Positions 1 to 9,859 of a stretch of 64,000 nt of DNA are shown in pieces. The stretch is from Paraburkholderia unamae. Lineage in GTDB: Bacteria > Pseudomonadota > Gammaproteobacteria > Burkholderiales > Burkholderiaceae. Position 1 is the stretch's first letter. Each line of letters opens with the position of its first letter. The position numbers and the translations under genes were made by a program. The notes below the pieces were generated by a model that was not told where the DNA came from, made no database searches, and was given only the letters and a program-made list of their open reading frames with translations. The stretch spans positions 44,763-108,762 of the forward strand of contig NZ_QLSU01000032.1 of NCBI RefSeq assembly GCF_003268775.1, given 5' to 3'.

Positions 1-760
1 AGAGCACGTCGGTGAGGCTGTAGTTGATGAAGTTCGAGGTCACGAACTGGGTGATCGCGAAGCTGCCGCCCGAGACGAGCAGCACCGGCCAGATGCGCAG
101 CATGCCGCCCACGCCCGCATAGATCGCGATGACGTAGAACGGCAGCAGCAGCGCGAAGAACGGCAACTGGCGGCCGACCATCTGGCCGAGCACGTCGGCG
201 GGCAGATGCGTGACCGCGCCGAGCACGGTGATCGGCACGCCGAGCGCGCCGAAGGCCACCGGCGCGGTGTTGAAGATGAGCGTGAAGGTGAGGGCTTCGA
301 GCGTCGGGAAGCCGAGCATGATGAGCAGCGAGCTCGTGATGGCGATCGGCGTGCCGAAGCCGGAAATGCCTTCGAACAGCGCGCCGAACGAGAAGCCGAC
401 TACGACGAGCACGATGCGCCGGTCGTTGGGCAGGTTCTCGAGCAGCCACATGCGAAAGGCCGCGAAGCGGCCCGAGCGCAACGCGATGTTGTAGAGCAGG
501 ATGGCCGTGACGACGATCCACATGACGGGCCACAGCGCGAACACCACGCCGGCGAGCACCGAACTGATCGCAAGATTGACCGGGAATTGCCAGCCGGCGA
601 TCGCGACGATCAGGCCGACCACGAGGCCCGCGAGCGAAGCCTGCCAGGCGGGCCGGCGCGCCCAGCCCAGCAGGGCGAGCACGGTAACGATAGGCAGCAC
701 GGCTACGAGGAACGAAAACAGCAGCGAATTGCCGATTGGGGTCAACAACTGGTGGAACAT
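1..760 (-). CDS. lldP: L-lactate permease, LctP family (3' end outside window)
   Basis: The first 253 residues of a polytopic inner-membrane permease are visible; the C-terminal half lies beyond base 1. The protein opens MFHQLLTPIGNSLLFSFLVA and runs through successive hydrophobic segments. It carries the family-typical stretches GALFEGISGFGTPIAI and FNTAPVAFGALGVP. Members of the LctP family (TC 2.A.14) import L-lactate or glycolate with protons. The ATG at 760 follows AGGAGACGTC, a good ribosome binding site. No lactate dehydrogenase gene is visible beside it, so the substrate (lactate or glycolate) is inferred from the family. Confidence 0.88.
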   Translation of the reverse strand, partial: MFHQLLTPIGNSLLFSFLVAVLPIVTVLALLGWARRPAWQASLAGLVVGLIVAIAGWQFPVNLAISSVLAGVVFALWPVMWIVVTAILLYNIALRSGRFAAFRMWLLENLPNDRRIVLVVVGFSFGALFEGISGFGTPIAITSSLLIMLGFPTLEALTFTLIFNTAPVAFGALGVPITVLGAVTHLPADVLGQMVGRQLPFFALLLPFYVIAIYAGVGGMLRIWPVLLVSGGSFAITQFVTSNFINYSLTDVL

Positions 761-1009
761 GACGTCTCCTTTGTGCTGGTTTGTTATCGGCGCAGCGGTG
801 CGGCTCGGAGCGCCGGGGCGCGTCGTTGGCTGAGGCGTGCTTCGTCCGGCAGGCGGGCTTATTAAGGCTGTGCTTCAAACGCCGGTAGCCCACTTGGAGA
901 ATAGAAAACCGGGCGCGAGCGTCAAGGAGGGAAAGTACGGTCCGGCACCGTTTTGCAGTGCGGCGAAAGCGGGTGCGATAGCGGGAAATGAGGCGGCGTT
1001 GCCGGGGAA

Positions 1010-1432
1010 TCAGTGATGCCAGTGCCCGCCGCCTCCGCCCCAGTAGCCGAAGCCGAACGAGATGGCAGGCGCGCCCCAGCCCCAGCCGTATGCGGGATAA
1101 GGGTAATACGCGGGGTAGGCCGAATAGGCCGGGTAAGCCTGGTAAGCGGGATAAGCGGGGTACGCGGCATAGGCCGGATAAGCAGGCCACGCGGGCGCGG
1201 CGATTGCAACAGGCGGCGACGGATAGAGCGGCCCCGGATATTGCGCATCGGCCACGGCGGCGGGCGCGGGGTTAGGCGCGGTTTGCATGACCGCGGTTTC
1301 CTGCTGGGTGTTCGCCGCAGGCACCACGCCCGTGTAGTAAGGGCCGTAACCGTAGGGGTAATAGTAGTAGCAGCCGGAAAGCGTGAGGAGCGAGCACGCG
1401 GCGGCGATCACTGGCACGGACGGGCATTTCAT
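1010..1432 (-). CDS. Tyr/Pro-rich repeat lipoprotein, hypothetical
   Basis: This 140-aa protein has a lipoprotein signal peptide ending in a lipobox (LTLSGC, Cys about residue 21), so it is probably anchored to a membrane facing the periplasm. After the Cys come YYYYPYGYGPYY, a short Ala/Pro linker and then a run with seven PAY triplets. The tail is GWGWGAP, glycine-rich, and ends in HWHH. The repetition is visible in the DNA as reiterated 9-12 bp units. I recognise no enzymatic domain. Start chosen at the ATG giving MKCPSV, because everything upstream in frame is arginine-rich and non-signal-like. The C-terminal His cluster could bind metal, but that is a guess. Confidence 0.72.
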   Translation of the reverse strand: MKCPSVPVIAAACSLLTLSGCYYYYPYGYGPYYTGVVPAANTQQETAVMQTAPNPAPAAVADAQYPGPLYPSPPVAIAAPAWPAYPAYAAYPAYPAYQAYPAYSAYPAYYPYPAYGWGWGAPAISFGFGYWGGGGGHWHH

Positions 1433-1784
1433 GGCGGGCTCCGCGATTGGGCGAACGGCCGCGCAGGTGCATCGCGTCTGGATCGGGCCGTGATCGTTTG
1501 AGCTTACGCTGTGCGCGCGTGTTTTGTGTTGCGTCCCGATAACGGAATGTTTCGTACCGGGCGCGCCAAGCAAACGCGGCGCAGCCCTTGTGAGGAACTG
1601 CGCCGCGCATCCTTCCCTGATGCACGCCCGGCGGGCGTGTTGCCTGTCGTATCGTTTGTGTTCTGTACCGTCGCTTCGATCGCGCAGCCAAGTGCGTGGA
1701 TGACGCGGCCGCATCGTCGATGCATATCGGCGTATCGGTTCTGTGAATCCTGGTGCGATGAATCCCGGTCAGCCGATGCCCGGC
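1433..1784. other. Intergenic stretch with one perfect hairpin, no gene seen
   Basis: No convincing coding region on either strand. It contains a 10-bp perfect inverted repeat (1575-1584 with 1598-1607, 13-nt loop) with no T-tract. This could be a weak terminator or a structured leader for the lipoprotein gene at 1010-1432. Promoters for that gene must lie here, but I could not pick one with confidence. Confidence 0.5.
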
Positions 1785-2006
1785 TTACTTGCCGACCTGA
1801 TTGCCGACAACGCCGCCCACCGCCGCGCCACCGAGCGTGGAAAGCGCATTGCCGCCGATCGCCGCGCCCGCGACGCCGCCAACGCCTGCGCCGATCACCG
1901 TGTCGCGGTCGCGCCTCGACATGTTGTCGCAAGCCGAGAGACTGCCCAGCACGGCGACGAGTGTCGTCACCGTGAGCAGCGTGCGGGTTCGTTTGAAGGT
2001 TTTCAT
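1785..2006 (-). CDS. OsmB-like glycine-zipper lipoprotein
   Basis: A 73-aa small lipoprotein. Its signal peptide ends in the lipobox LSAC (Cys 26). The mature part DNMSRRDRDTVIGAGVGG continues into AGAAIGG...GGAAVGGVVGNQVGK, a GxxxG glycine zipper that forms a short membrane-embedding hairpin. Size and layout match OsmB-type osmotically inducible lipoproteins of the outer membrane. The ATG at 2006 follows a GGGGAG ribosome binding site. Stress induction is known for OsmB relatives but cannot be read from this sequence. The gene is monocistronic, with about 190 bp to the 3' end of thiC. Confidence 0.8.
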   Translation of the reverse strand: MKTFKRTRTLLTVTTLVAVLGSLSACDNMSRRDRDTVIGAGVGGVAGAAIGGNALSTLGGAAVGGVVGNQVGK

Positions 2007-2195
2007 TGTTCGACTCCCCAAATTGAGTGTGCGGTGCGGCATGCGGGTTGCTCGCACGTCGCACCTCCAGTACCCCCATCGTAGGCACACGACCCGTATC
2101 CGGGTGTGTGCGCTTGTCAGAGAGTTGTGGGAGTCGTTAGAAAATGTTTCGGCGGACGGCGAGCGCCCGCCTGCACCGGGTTGGCGCCGACCGGC

Positions 2196-4127
<1,932 letters not shown>

Positions 4128-4239
4128 GCGTCTCTTTCTCCATGCAAAGCAAAGTGGGAACAGCGGCTTAGCAGGAGATGAGACGGAACGTGGACGGACT
4201 TCGCTGTGACGAGGTGAGGCGGTGATGCTGCGAAGTCCG

Positions 4240-4350
4240 GACGCTTCCCTGCGCTGGCATTATCCAGATCAGGTTCAAAGGGTATTTCTCACCCGCGAAA
4301 TACGCTGCACGACTTTCGATCGAAGCGGCGCATGACGCAGGACCCCCGCG
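4240..4350 (-). promoter_or_regulatory. TPP riboswitch (thi-box) in the thiC leader
   Basis: Reading the minus strand, the leader holds GGGTGAGAAATACCC, then TTGAACCTGATCTGGATAAT, then GCCAGCGCAGGGAAGC. These are the pyrimidine-sensor and pyrophosphate-sensor motifs of the THI element. The P1-side segment GGTCCTGCG near 4345 can pair with CGCAGGG near 4250. The element sits about 110-220 nt upstream of the thiC start, so control is probably by sequestering the ribosome binding site or by attenuation. The P3 arm looks longer than in the E. coli thiM aptamer. Ends are approximate. Confidence 0.93.
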
Positions 4351-4450
4351 TAAGCAGGCCAAACGATACACCGCGCTGCGACGATCTGGCAAGTGCCTTG
4401 TCGCGCGGGATGCGCTAAACGCGGCGCGCGGCGCGCGGCGCATTCGCCCC

Positions 4451-4858
4451 TTACAGCGTGAAATCGTTCGACGCTTCGGGCTGGAACAGGATGCGCTCGA
4501 TCTTCAGCGTCTCCACCGCGCCGCCCGGCGTGGTGAATCGCACGGCGTTGCCGCGCTTCGCGCCGAGTAACGCGAGGCCCGCGGGTGAGAACACGTTGAG
4601 GCGGCCGGCGTCGAGGTTGGCGTCGTGCGGGTAGGCCACCGTGTACGTGAGCGTTTCGCCGTTGCGCTCGTTCACGAGCGTGACCTGCGAATTCATCGTG
4701 ACGACATTGGCCGCGACTTCGCGCGGCTCCACGATCACGGTATTTTCGAGCAGCTCGTCGAGCATGATTTGGCGCGCGGGCGCGGCGCCCGGTTCGGCGG
4801 CGGCTTTTTCGAGGCGGGCGAGGTCCAGCTCGGTCAGATAACGGATTTTCTTCGACAT
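4451..4858 (-). CDS. rnk: Regulator of nucleoside diphosphate kinase, Rnk (GreA/GreB-like)
   Basis: A 135-aa protein whose C-terminal half is the GreA/GreB C-terminal FKBP-like domain (VTLVNERNGETLTYTVAYPHDA, then VFSPAGLALLGAKRGNAV). Its short N-terminal region is too small for the Gre coiled-coil finger. That is the architecture and length of Rnk, which binds RNA polymerase and affects nucleoside diphosphate kinase levels. The start at 4858 gives MSKKIRYLTELD after a strong AAGGAGAA site. The frame stays open 23 codons further upstream, but that stretch has no ribosome binding site. Confidence 0.88.
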   Translation of the reverse strand: MSKKIRYLTELDLARLEKAAAEPGAAPARQIMLDELLENTVIVEPREVAANVVTMNSQVTLVNERNGETLTYTVAYPHDANLDAGRLNVFSPAGLALLGAKRGNAVRFTTPGGAVETLKIERILFQPEASNDFTL

Positions 4859-5466
4859 GAGGGTTCTCCTTGCGATCCAGAAAGGGAGCGATGTAAAGGC
4901 GAGGCCTGGAGGGCGACAGCGGAACAAGGGCGCAACGGATCGGCCCGGAGCCCGACCGAACGGCTCCGGTTCAACAGGGGAGGCAGGTTCAGTGCGGACG
5001 CCGGGCGGCGGGGAGCGGGGCGAGAGGACGGGGAGCGAAAGTTCGCGTGGCCGTTCGCATGCGCGCGGCGCGCGCGCGCACCGGCGCGCCGCGCGAGGGG
5101 CGCGGCGGCAGGGCGAGTCTGGAGCGCGAAACGAACGAACGCATGGCCGAGATTGAAAGCTAAAAGAAAGATATCTACGTATGCTAGCACGAACTCAGGA
5201 GCGCGGCGCCATATGGGAAGCCGCACGTTTCAGACCTGCCCGATCCGCCCCTTTGGCCGCTTTCGCGCTGCAACAACAGTCCGACGTGTAAAGCACTCTG
5301 AAAGCCTCCGAAACGTCAGACGTTGTTGCATAATGCGGAGCGCCCGCCCGGGTGTCTTTCGTACTCCGTCCTTTTTTCGCGCCTGCACCATGCCGTCGAG
5401 CTTGACCCGTCCCGCCGCCTTGCCGCCGGGGCGCCCGCGGTCCGTCCCATCACCCACCGCGGCGAC
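4859..5466. other. Intergenic region between rnk and the EamA transporter, no gene seen
   Basis: About 600 bp without a supportable gene. The first 300 bp are extremely GC-rich with many CGCGCG runs. An AT-richer island at about 5158-5190 and a GCATAATG motif near 5328-5335 are the likeliest places for promoters of rnk (minus) and the transporter (plus). I could not pair either with a convincing -35 element. Confidence 0.4.
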
Positions 5467-6450
5467 ATGACGATGCTTGCGCGTTTGTTTTCACGTTCAT
5501 CCGCCCGCAATCTCGCCAGCGGGGCGTTGCTCGCCGGGGCGACGCTTTGGCGACTCGCGCGCGCCGTGCGCCTGCCGCAGTCGCGCAGCGGACGCGTCGC
5601 GCTCTCGCTTGCCGTCGTCTATTTCGTCTGGGGCTCGACCTATCTGGGCGTGAAGGTCGCGCTCGATTCGTTCCCGCCGCTCCTGCTCTCGGGCTTGCGC
5701 AACCTGCTTGCCGGCATCGGGCTGTTCGTCTTCGCGATGCGTCGGCGGCCCGTCATGCCGACGCTCATCGAGGTGCGCAACGCGGGCGTGGTGGGTACGC
5801 TGCTGGTCGGTCTTTCGAGCGGCATGCTCGCCTACGGCATGCGCACCGTGGGCACTGGCACGGCGGCCGTGATGGTCGCCACGGTGCCGCTTTTCGCCAC
5901 CGTGATCTCGGCGGTCACCGGGCGGCGCGTGGCGAAGGCCGAATGGGCCGCAGTCGCGCTCGGGCTCGTAGGCATCGCCATACTGAGCCACGGCGGCGCG
6001 GGCGCGGACTCGGCGGGCGGCAGTCTCGCGATCCTGTGCGGCGCGCTCTTCTGGGCGATCGGCGCGCACCTGGCCGGGCGGCTGGCGTTGCCTACCGACC
6101 TGTTCATCGCGACGGCGTTGCAGATCGGTCTTGGCGGCGCCATCTCGACGGCGGTCGCGTGGATTAGCGGCGAGCGCATGGGGACGCTGCATGCCCTGCC
6201 GCTTACCGCGTTTCTCTATCTGCTCTTCATCGGCACGATGGCGGCGTATGTCGCCTACGGCTATCTGATTCGCCACACCAGTCCGCTCCTTGCGAGCAGT
6301 TGCATGTATGTGAATCCGGTGGTCGCCGTCGCGCTCGGCGCGCTGTTGCTGGGCGAGCCGGTCACGCGCGCCACGGTTGTCGCGACCGTGCTGATTCTCG
6401 GCAGCGTCGGGCTGTCGTTCGTGTTCGACGACCGGCGCCGCCCGTCCTGA
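5467..6450 (+). CDS. EamA-family (DMT superfamily) exporter
   Basis: A 327-aa inner-membrane protein with about ten hydrophobic segments in two tandem EamA repeats. The first repeat has the typical opening AVVYFVWGSTYLGVKVAL. The second ends SCMYVNPVVAVALGALLLGEPV. Relatives such as YedA and RhaT-like proteins export metabolites or amino acids; the substrate here is unknown. The chosen ATG (MTMLARLF) lacks a clear Shine-Dalgarno. A TTG 48 codons upstream would add a non-membrane extension and seems less likely, so the start is uncertain. Confidence 0.85.
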   Translation: MTMLARLFSRSSARNLASGALLAGATLWRLARAVRLPQSRSGRVALSLAVVYFVWGSTYLGVKVALDSFPPLLLSGLRNLLAGIGLFVFAMRRRPVMPTLIEVRNAGVVGTLLVGLSSGMLAYGMRTVGTGTAAVMVATVPLFATVISAVTGRRVAKAEWAAVALGLVGIAILSHGGAGADSAGGSLAILCGALFWAIGAHLAGRLALPTDLFIATALQIGLGGAISTAVAWISGERMGTLHALPLTAFLYLLFIGTMAAYVAYGYLIRHTSPLLASSCMYVNPVVAVALGALLLGEPVTRATVVATVLILGSVGLSFVFDDRRRPS

Positions 6451-6572
6451 TTTCAAGCGGGCTCGAGCGCGCGCCGGCGCTCGTCCCTCCATCACACCGC
6501 AAGCCACCGCTCGATCGCGCTCACGCGCGGGCGAGCGGTGGCCGTTGCGGCGCGTTCAGCGGCCGCTGCTCA

Positions 6573-6710
6573 CTACTTCGCCTTTTCCGCGGAATTCGTG
6601 AGGGCGTGGCCGCCTGCGGAAACGTCCTCGCCGGCGCCCGCCATTGTGTTGCACGCCGAGAGACCGGCAACCGAGGCGGTAACGAGAAAGAGGGCAATCA
6701 GGCGTTTCAT
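6573..6710 (-). CDS. Entericidin A/B-family small lipoprotein
   Basis: A 45-aa peptide MKRLIALFLVTASVAGLSAC then NTMAGAGEDVSAGGHAL. The lipobox is LSAC (Cys 20), and the mature part has the entericidin signature NT-GAG-D-GG. Entericidins are tiny membrane lipoproteins first described as an antidote/toxin pair in enterics. In beta-proteobacteria a single copy is common and its role is unclear. The ATG at 6710 follows GGAGGACTTCCTC. No second entericidin gene is adjacent, so a toxin-antidote pair is not supported here. Confidence 0.82.
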   Translation of the reverse strand: MKRLIALFLVTASVAGLSACNTMAGAGEDVSAGGHALTNSAEKAK

Positions 6711-6860
6711 GAGGAAGTCCTCCACGGTGTCAAAGGAACCGTGACTCAGCACGTTGCGTGCCCGGTCATTCGTTCCGCCTCGTGTCGCGCGCCTTGGGCC
6801 CGGCGATTGCGCAAGCGGAGGTGTAAGCGCTGCACATCCGCCCACAAGGAGGACGACGCC

Positions 6861-7022
6861 ATGCTTCATTACGCCATCGTGTTTTTCATCATCGCGATCA
6901 TCGCTGCGGTGTTCGGCTTCACGGGCATCGCCGCGGGCGCGGCCGAAATCGCCAGGATCCTGTTCTATCTCTTCCTGGTGGTCTTCGTGGTCACGCTGCT
7001 GCTCGGCGTCTTCCGCGCATGA
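6861..7022 (+). CDS. DUF1328 (UPF0391) two-helix membrane protein
   Basis: A 53-aa protein with two transmembrane helices (MLHYAIVFFIIAIIAAVFGF and ILFYLFLVVFVVTLLLGVF) joined by TGIAAGAAEIA. The sequence matches the YtjA/UPF0391 family almost end to end. Function is unknown. An ideal AAGGAGGAC ribosome binding site precedes the ATG. It is followed 54 bp later by the ferritin-like gene, so the two may be co-transcribed as a stress-related pair. Confidence 0.88.
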   Translation: MLHYAIVFFIIAIIAAVFGFTGIAAGAAEIARILFYLFLVVFVVTLLLGVFRA

Positions 7023-7076
7023 CGCGCGCGAACCCTCCCGTCCCATCCCTGCATGTCATGTTCGAAGGAGAGCCAG

Positions 7077-7619
7077 ATGTCGAAGACACACGCTTCGTTT
7101 GATTTCGACCTCAAGCGCGTGCGCGAAGAGGCGCGCCGCAATCTCGATCAGGGGCCGGTCACGCCGGACTACCCCGCGAACCGCGAGACCGTGCTCAAGA
7201 TGCTCAACGATTCGCTCGCCACGGAACTGGTATGCGTGCTGCGCTACAAGCGGCACTACTTCATGGCGAAGGGCATCGAATCGGAGTCGGTCGCGGCCGA
7301 ATTTCTCCAGCACGCGAACGAGGAGCAGCAGCACGCCGACATGCTCGCCGCGCGTATCGTGCAGCTAGGCGGCGAGCCCGACTTCTCGCCCGCGACGCTG
7401 ATCGCGCGCTCGCACTCGGAATACAAGGAAGGGGCCGACCTGAAGGATATGATTCGCGAGAACCTGATCGCCGAGCGCATCGCGATCGAGAGCTATCGCG
7501 CGATCGTCAATTATCTCGGCCACGGAGACACCACCACGCGGCGCATTTTCGAGGAGATTCTCGCGGTGGAGGAGGAGCACGCCGACGATATGACCGACTT
7601 GCTCTACGCCCGTAAATAA
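7077..7619 (+). CDS. Ferritin-like / bacterioferritin-family protein
   Basis: A 180-aa helical protein carrying the four metal-ligand regions of a ferritin-like diiron four-helix bundle: ATELVCVLRYKRHYF, ANEEQQHADM, ENLIAERIAIESY and VEEEHADD. It is longer than a typical Bfr subunit because of an extra basic, acidic-mixed N-terminus of about 25 residues. Likely role: iron storage or oxidative-stress protection in the cytoplasm. The ATG at 7077 follows GAAGGAGAGCC. I see no Met positioned as the bacterioferritin haem ligand, so I keep the call at family level. Confidence 0.85.
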   Translation: MSKTHASFDFDLKRVREEARRNLDQGPVTPDYPANRETVLKMLNDSLATELVCVLRYKRHYFMAKGIESESVAAEFLQHANEEQQHADMLAARIVQLGGEPDFSPATLIARSHSEYKEGADLKDMIRENLIAERIAIESYRAIVNYLGHGDTTTRRIFEEILAVEEEHADDMTDLLYARK

Positions 7620-7638
7620 CGCGCGTAAATCACGCGCG
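7620..7638. terminator. Hairpin between convergent genes (weak terminator candidate)
   Basis: CGCGCGT-aaatc-ACGCGCG forms a 7-bp stem with a 5-nt loop directly after the stop of the ferritin-like gene. It lies before the 3' end of the convergent MFS gene. There is no T-tract, so intrinsic termination is only possible, not shown. Confidence 0.35.
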
Positions 7639-7669
7639 CAAGCAACCCGCGATATTCAGGCCGCCCGTA

Positions 7670-8884
7670 TCAGGACGACGCCTGTGCGCCCGCGCCCACG
7701 CGCGGGCGTGTCGCGTAGTGAATCACGCCCGCGAGCGCGGTGAATGCGAGGCCGGCCACGCACACGCCGATCCAGCCGAAGGCGTGCCACGCGGCGACGC
7801 CCACGGCCGAGCCGGTGGCGCCGCCGATGAAGTAGCACACCATGAAGACGGTGTTCACGCGGCTGCGCGCTTCGGGGCGCAGCGCGTAGATGCGCGACTG
7901 GTTCGAGATCTGCGCGGCCTGCACGCCCACGTCGAGCACGACCACGCCGATCACGAGGCCAATGAGGCTCGTGCCCGAGAGCGCGAAGATCGCGAAGGCG
8001 ATCGCCATCAGCACGATCGACATGGTGATGACCGCGCGCGGCCCGCGCTTGTCGGCCGAGCGCCCGGCGATCGGCGCGGCGAGCGCGCCTGCCGCGCCGA
8101 CGATGCCGAACAGACCCGCGGCCTGCGGCCCGAGATGGAACGGCTCGCCCGCGAGCAGCAGCGTGAGCACGGGCCAGAAGAGGCTGAACGCGGCGAACAG
8201 GCACGCGCCCGTGGCGGACGCCTCGCGCAGCCCGCGCAACTCCACCACGAGATGCCACATCGAGCCGAGCAGCTTGCCGTAGCCGAGCGTGGAAGTGGGC
8301 TGGCTTTTCGGCAGCTTCTTCACGATCACGACCGCGAGCGCGAGCAGCGCGATGATCGACGCGCCAAATACCGTGCGCCAGCCAAAATACTGTCCGACGA
8401 AACCGGCCGCCGTGCGCGCGAGCAGGATGCCGAGCAGCAGGCCGCTCATCACCGTGCCCACCGCGTGGCCGCGCGCCTCGGGCGGTGCGAGCTCGGCGGC
8501 GAACGGCACGGCCTGCTGTGCGATGGTCGCGAGCACGCCGATCGCGAGGCTTGCGCCCACCAGCACGCCGAGCGTCGGCGCCGTGGCCGCGACGAGCAGG
8601 GCGACGCACACGCCCGCGGTTTGCAGCAGGATGATGCGGCGGCGGTCGTAGCGGTCGCCGAGCGGCGCGAGCAGCAGCATGCCGGCCGCGTAGCCCAGCT
8701 GGGTCGCGGCGGGCACCGCGCCGATCCAGGCGGCGCCGGCGGGGAAGCTCTTGCGGAAGTCGTCGAGCAGCGGCTGGTTGAAGTAGATGTTCGCGACCGT
8801 GACGCCCGCAATGGTTGCGAGCAGGAGCAGCAGGCCGGGCAGCGACTGGCCTGCGCCAGCGCTTGCGGAATCGGGTGTGGACAT
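7670..8884 (-). CDS. MFS transporter (sugar-efflux/drug-efflux type)
   Basis: A 404-aa major facilitator protein with about 12 transmembrane helices. Loop 2-3 carries the MFS motif LAPLGDRYDRRRIIL, and the central loop is KKLPKSQPTSTLGYGKLLGS. NIYFNQPLLDDFRKSF near the N-terminus is typical of the YgaY/YnfM-like group of putative exporters. Substrate unknown. Start taken at the ATG giving MSTPDSASAG. An in-frame ATG 20 codons upstream (MIGTLEACLS) is possible, and neither has a strong ribosome binding site. The gene is downstream of the phosphodiesterase with a 125-bp gap, so membership of that operon is uncertain. Confidence 0.85.
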   Translation of the reverse strand: MSTPDSASAGAGQSLPGLLLLLATIAGVTVANIYFNQPLLDDFRKSFPAGAAWIGAVPAATQLGYAAGMLLLAPLGDRYDRRRIILLQTAGVCVALLVAATAPTLGVLVGASLAIGVLATIAQQAVPFAAELAPPEARGHAVGTVMSGLLLGILLARTAAGFVGQYFGWRTVFGASIIALLALAVVIVKKLPKSQPTSTLGYGKLLGSMWHLVVELRGLREASATGACLFAAFSLFWPVLTLLLAGEPFHLGPQAAGLFGIVGAAGALAAPIAGRSADKRGPRAVITMSIVLMAIAFAIFALSGTSLIGLVIGVVVLDVGVQAAQISNQSRIYALRPEARSRVNTVFMVCYFIGGATGSAVGVAAWHAFGWIGVCVAGLAFTALAGVIHYATRPRVGAGAQASS

Positions 8885-9009
8885 GTGCGTGATGCGGGCG
8901 GCGCCCGGAGGGACGGAAAGGCAGGCTTCGAGCGTGCCGATCATACCGGAGCGCGCGCGATCGCGCTGGGCGCCCCGCGACCGGTTTCGACGCCGGTCAG
9001 GGGAACGCT

Positions 9010-9837
9010 TCAGTCGATCAACTCGCCCGAGGGTTCGTAGAACGGATAAGGCCCGTCGAACGTGTCCACGTAGCCGTGGTGCGTCACGATCCCGCCGTGC
9101 GGATCGTAGCGGTGCAGCGCGAACGCGGGCGGCTCCAGCGTGAAGGTGGAGGGCGCGCCGGGCGCGAGGTCGAGCGTCACCTGGTGCGCGGGCGCGGGCA
9201 CGGCCGAGGCGATCGTGCCGCCAAAGCGCACGAACATGGGCCGGTGCACGTGGCCGCACAGCACGCGCTCGACGTTCGGGTGCCGGGCGATGAGCGCTTC
9301 GAGCGCCTGCGCGGCGCGGGCGTCGAGCCGGATCGCATCCATGTGGCCGATGCCGCAGTCGAACGGCGGATGATGCAGCGCGACAATCACGGGCTTGCCG
9401 CGCGCGTCGTCGAGCGCCTTCGCGAGCCACGCAAGGCGCGCTTCGCAGAGCGTGCCCGCGCTTTGCCCCGGCGCCATCGAATCGAGCGCGATCACGCGCA
9501 GCGCGCCGAGGTCCAGCGCGTAGTGGACGAACGCGCCGCCCTCGCGCAATTCGGGCCGCTCGGCGAACACGTCGCGCAGCGGTTCGCGCGCGTCGTGGTT
9601 GCCGATCAGGAGCCAATACGGAATCTCCAGCGTATCGAGCAGCGCCTTGAGGTGCCGGTATTCCTCGACCGAACCGCGATCGACGAGGTCGCCGGTCACG
9701 AGCACCGCGTCGGGGCGCGGGGCGAGCGCGTTCAGGCGCGCGATGGTGCGCTGGAGGCTCGCGGCCGTGTCGACGCGGCGATAGGCGAGCGCGCCCGGTT
9801 GCTTGATGTGCAGATCGCTGATCTGGGCGAGCAGCAT
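9010..9837 (-). CDS. Calcineurin-like phosphodiesterase (GpdQ/CpdA type)
   Basis: A 275-aa metallophosphoesterase with all five motif blocks: AQISDLHI, VLVTGDLVDRG, IGNHD, ALHHPPFD and CGHVHRP. The arrangement and length fit class III cyclic-nucleotide/glycerophosphodiester phosphodiesterases, two-metal cytoplasmic enzymes. It starts 22 bp after the stop of the ABC ATPase and is the last gene of the apparent importer operon. The substrate taken up may therefore be a phosphodiester, hydrolysed here after import. Context is suggestive only, and cAMP remains an alternative substrate. Confidence 0.85.
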   Translation of the reverse strand: MLLAQISDLHIKQPGALAYRRVDTAASLQRTIARLNALAPRPDAVLVTGDLVDRGSVEEYRHLKALLDTLEIPYWLLIGNHDAREPLRDVFAERPELREGGAFVHYALDLGALRVIALDSMAPGQSAGTLCEARLAWLAKALDDARGKPVIVALHHPPFDCGIGHMDAIRLDARAAQALEALIARHPNVERVLCGHVHRPMFVRFGGTIASAVPAPAHQVTLDLAPGAPSTFTLEPPAFALHRYDPHGGIVTHHGYVDTFDGPYPFYEPSGELID

Positions 9838-9859
9838 GGGGAACCTCGTTGTGTAAGAT

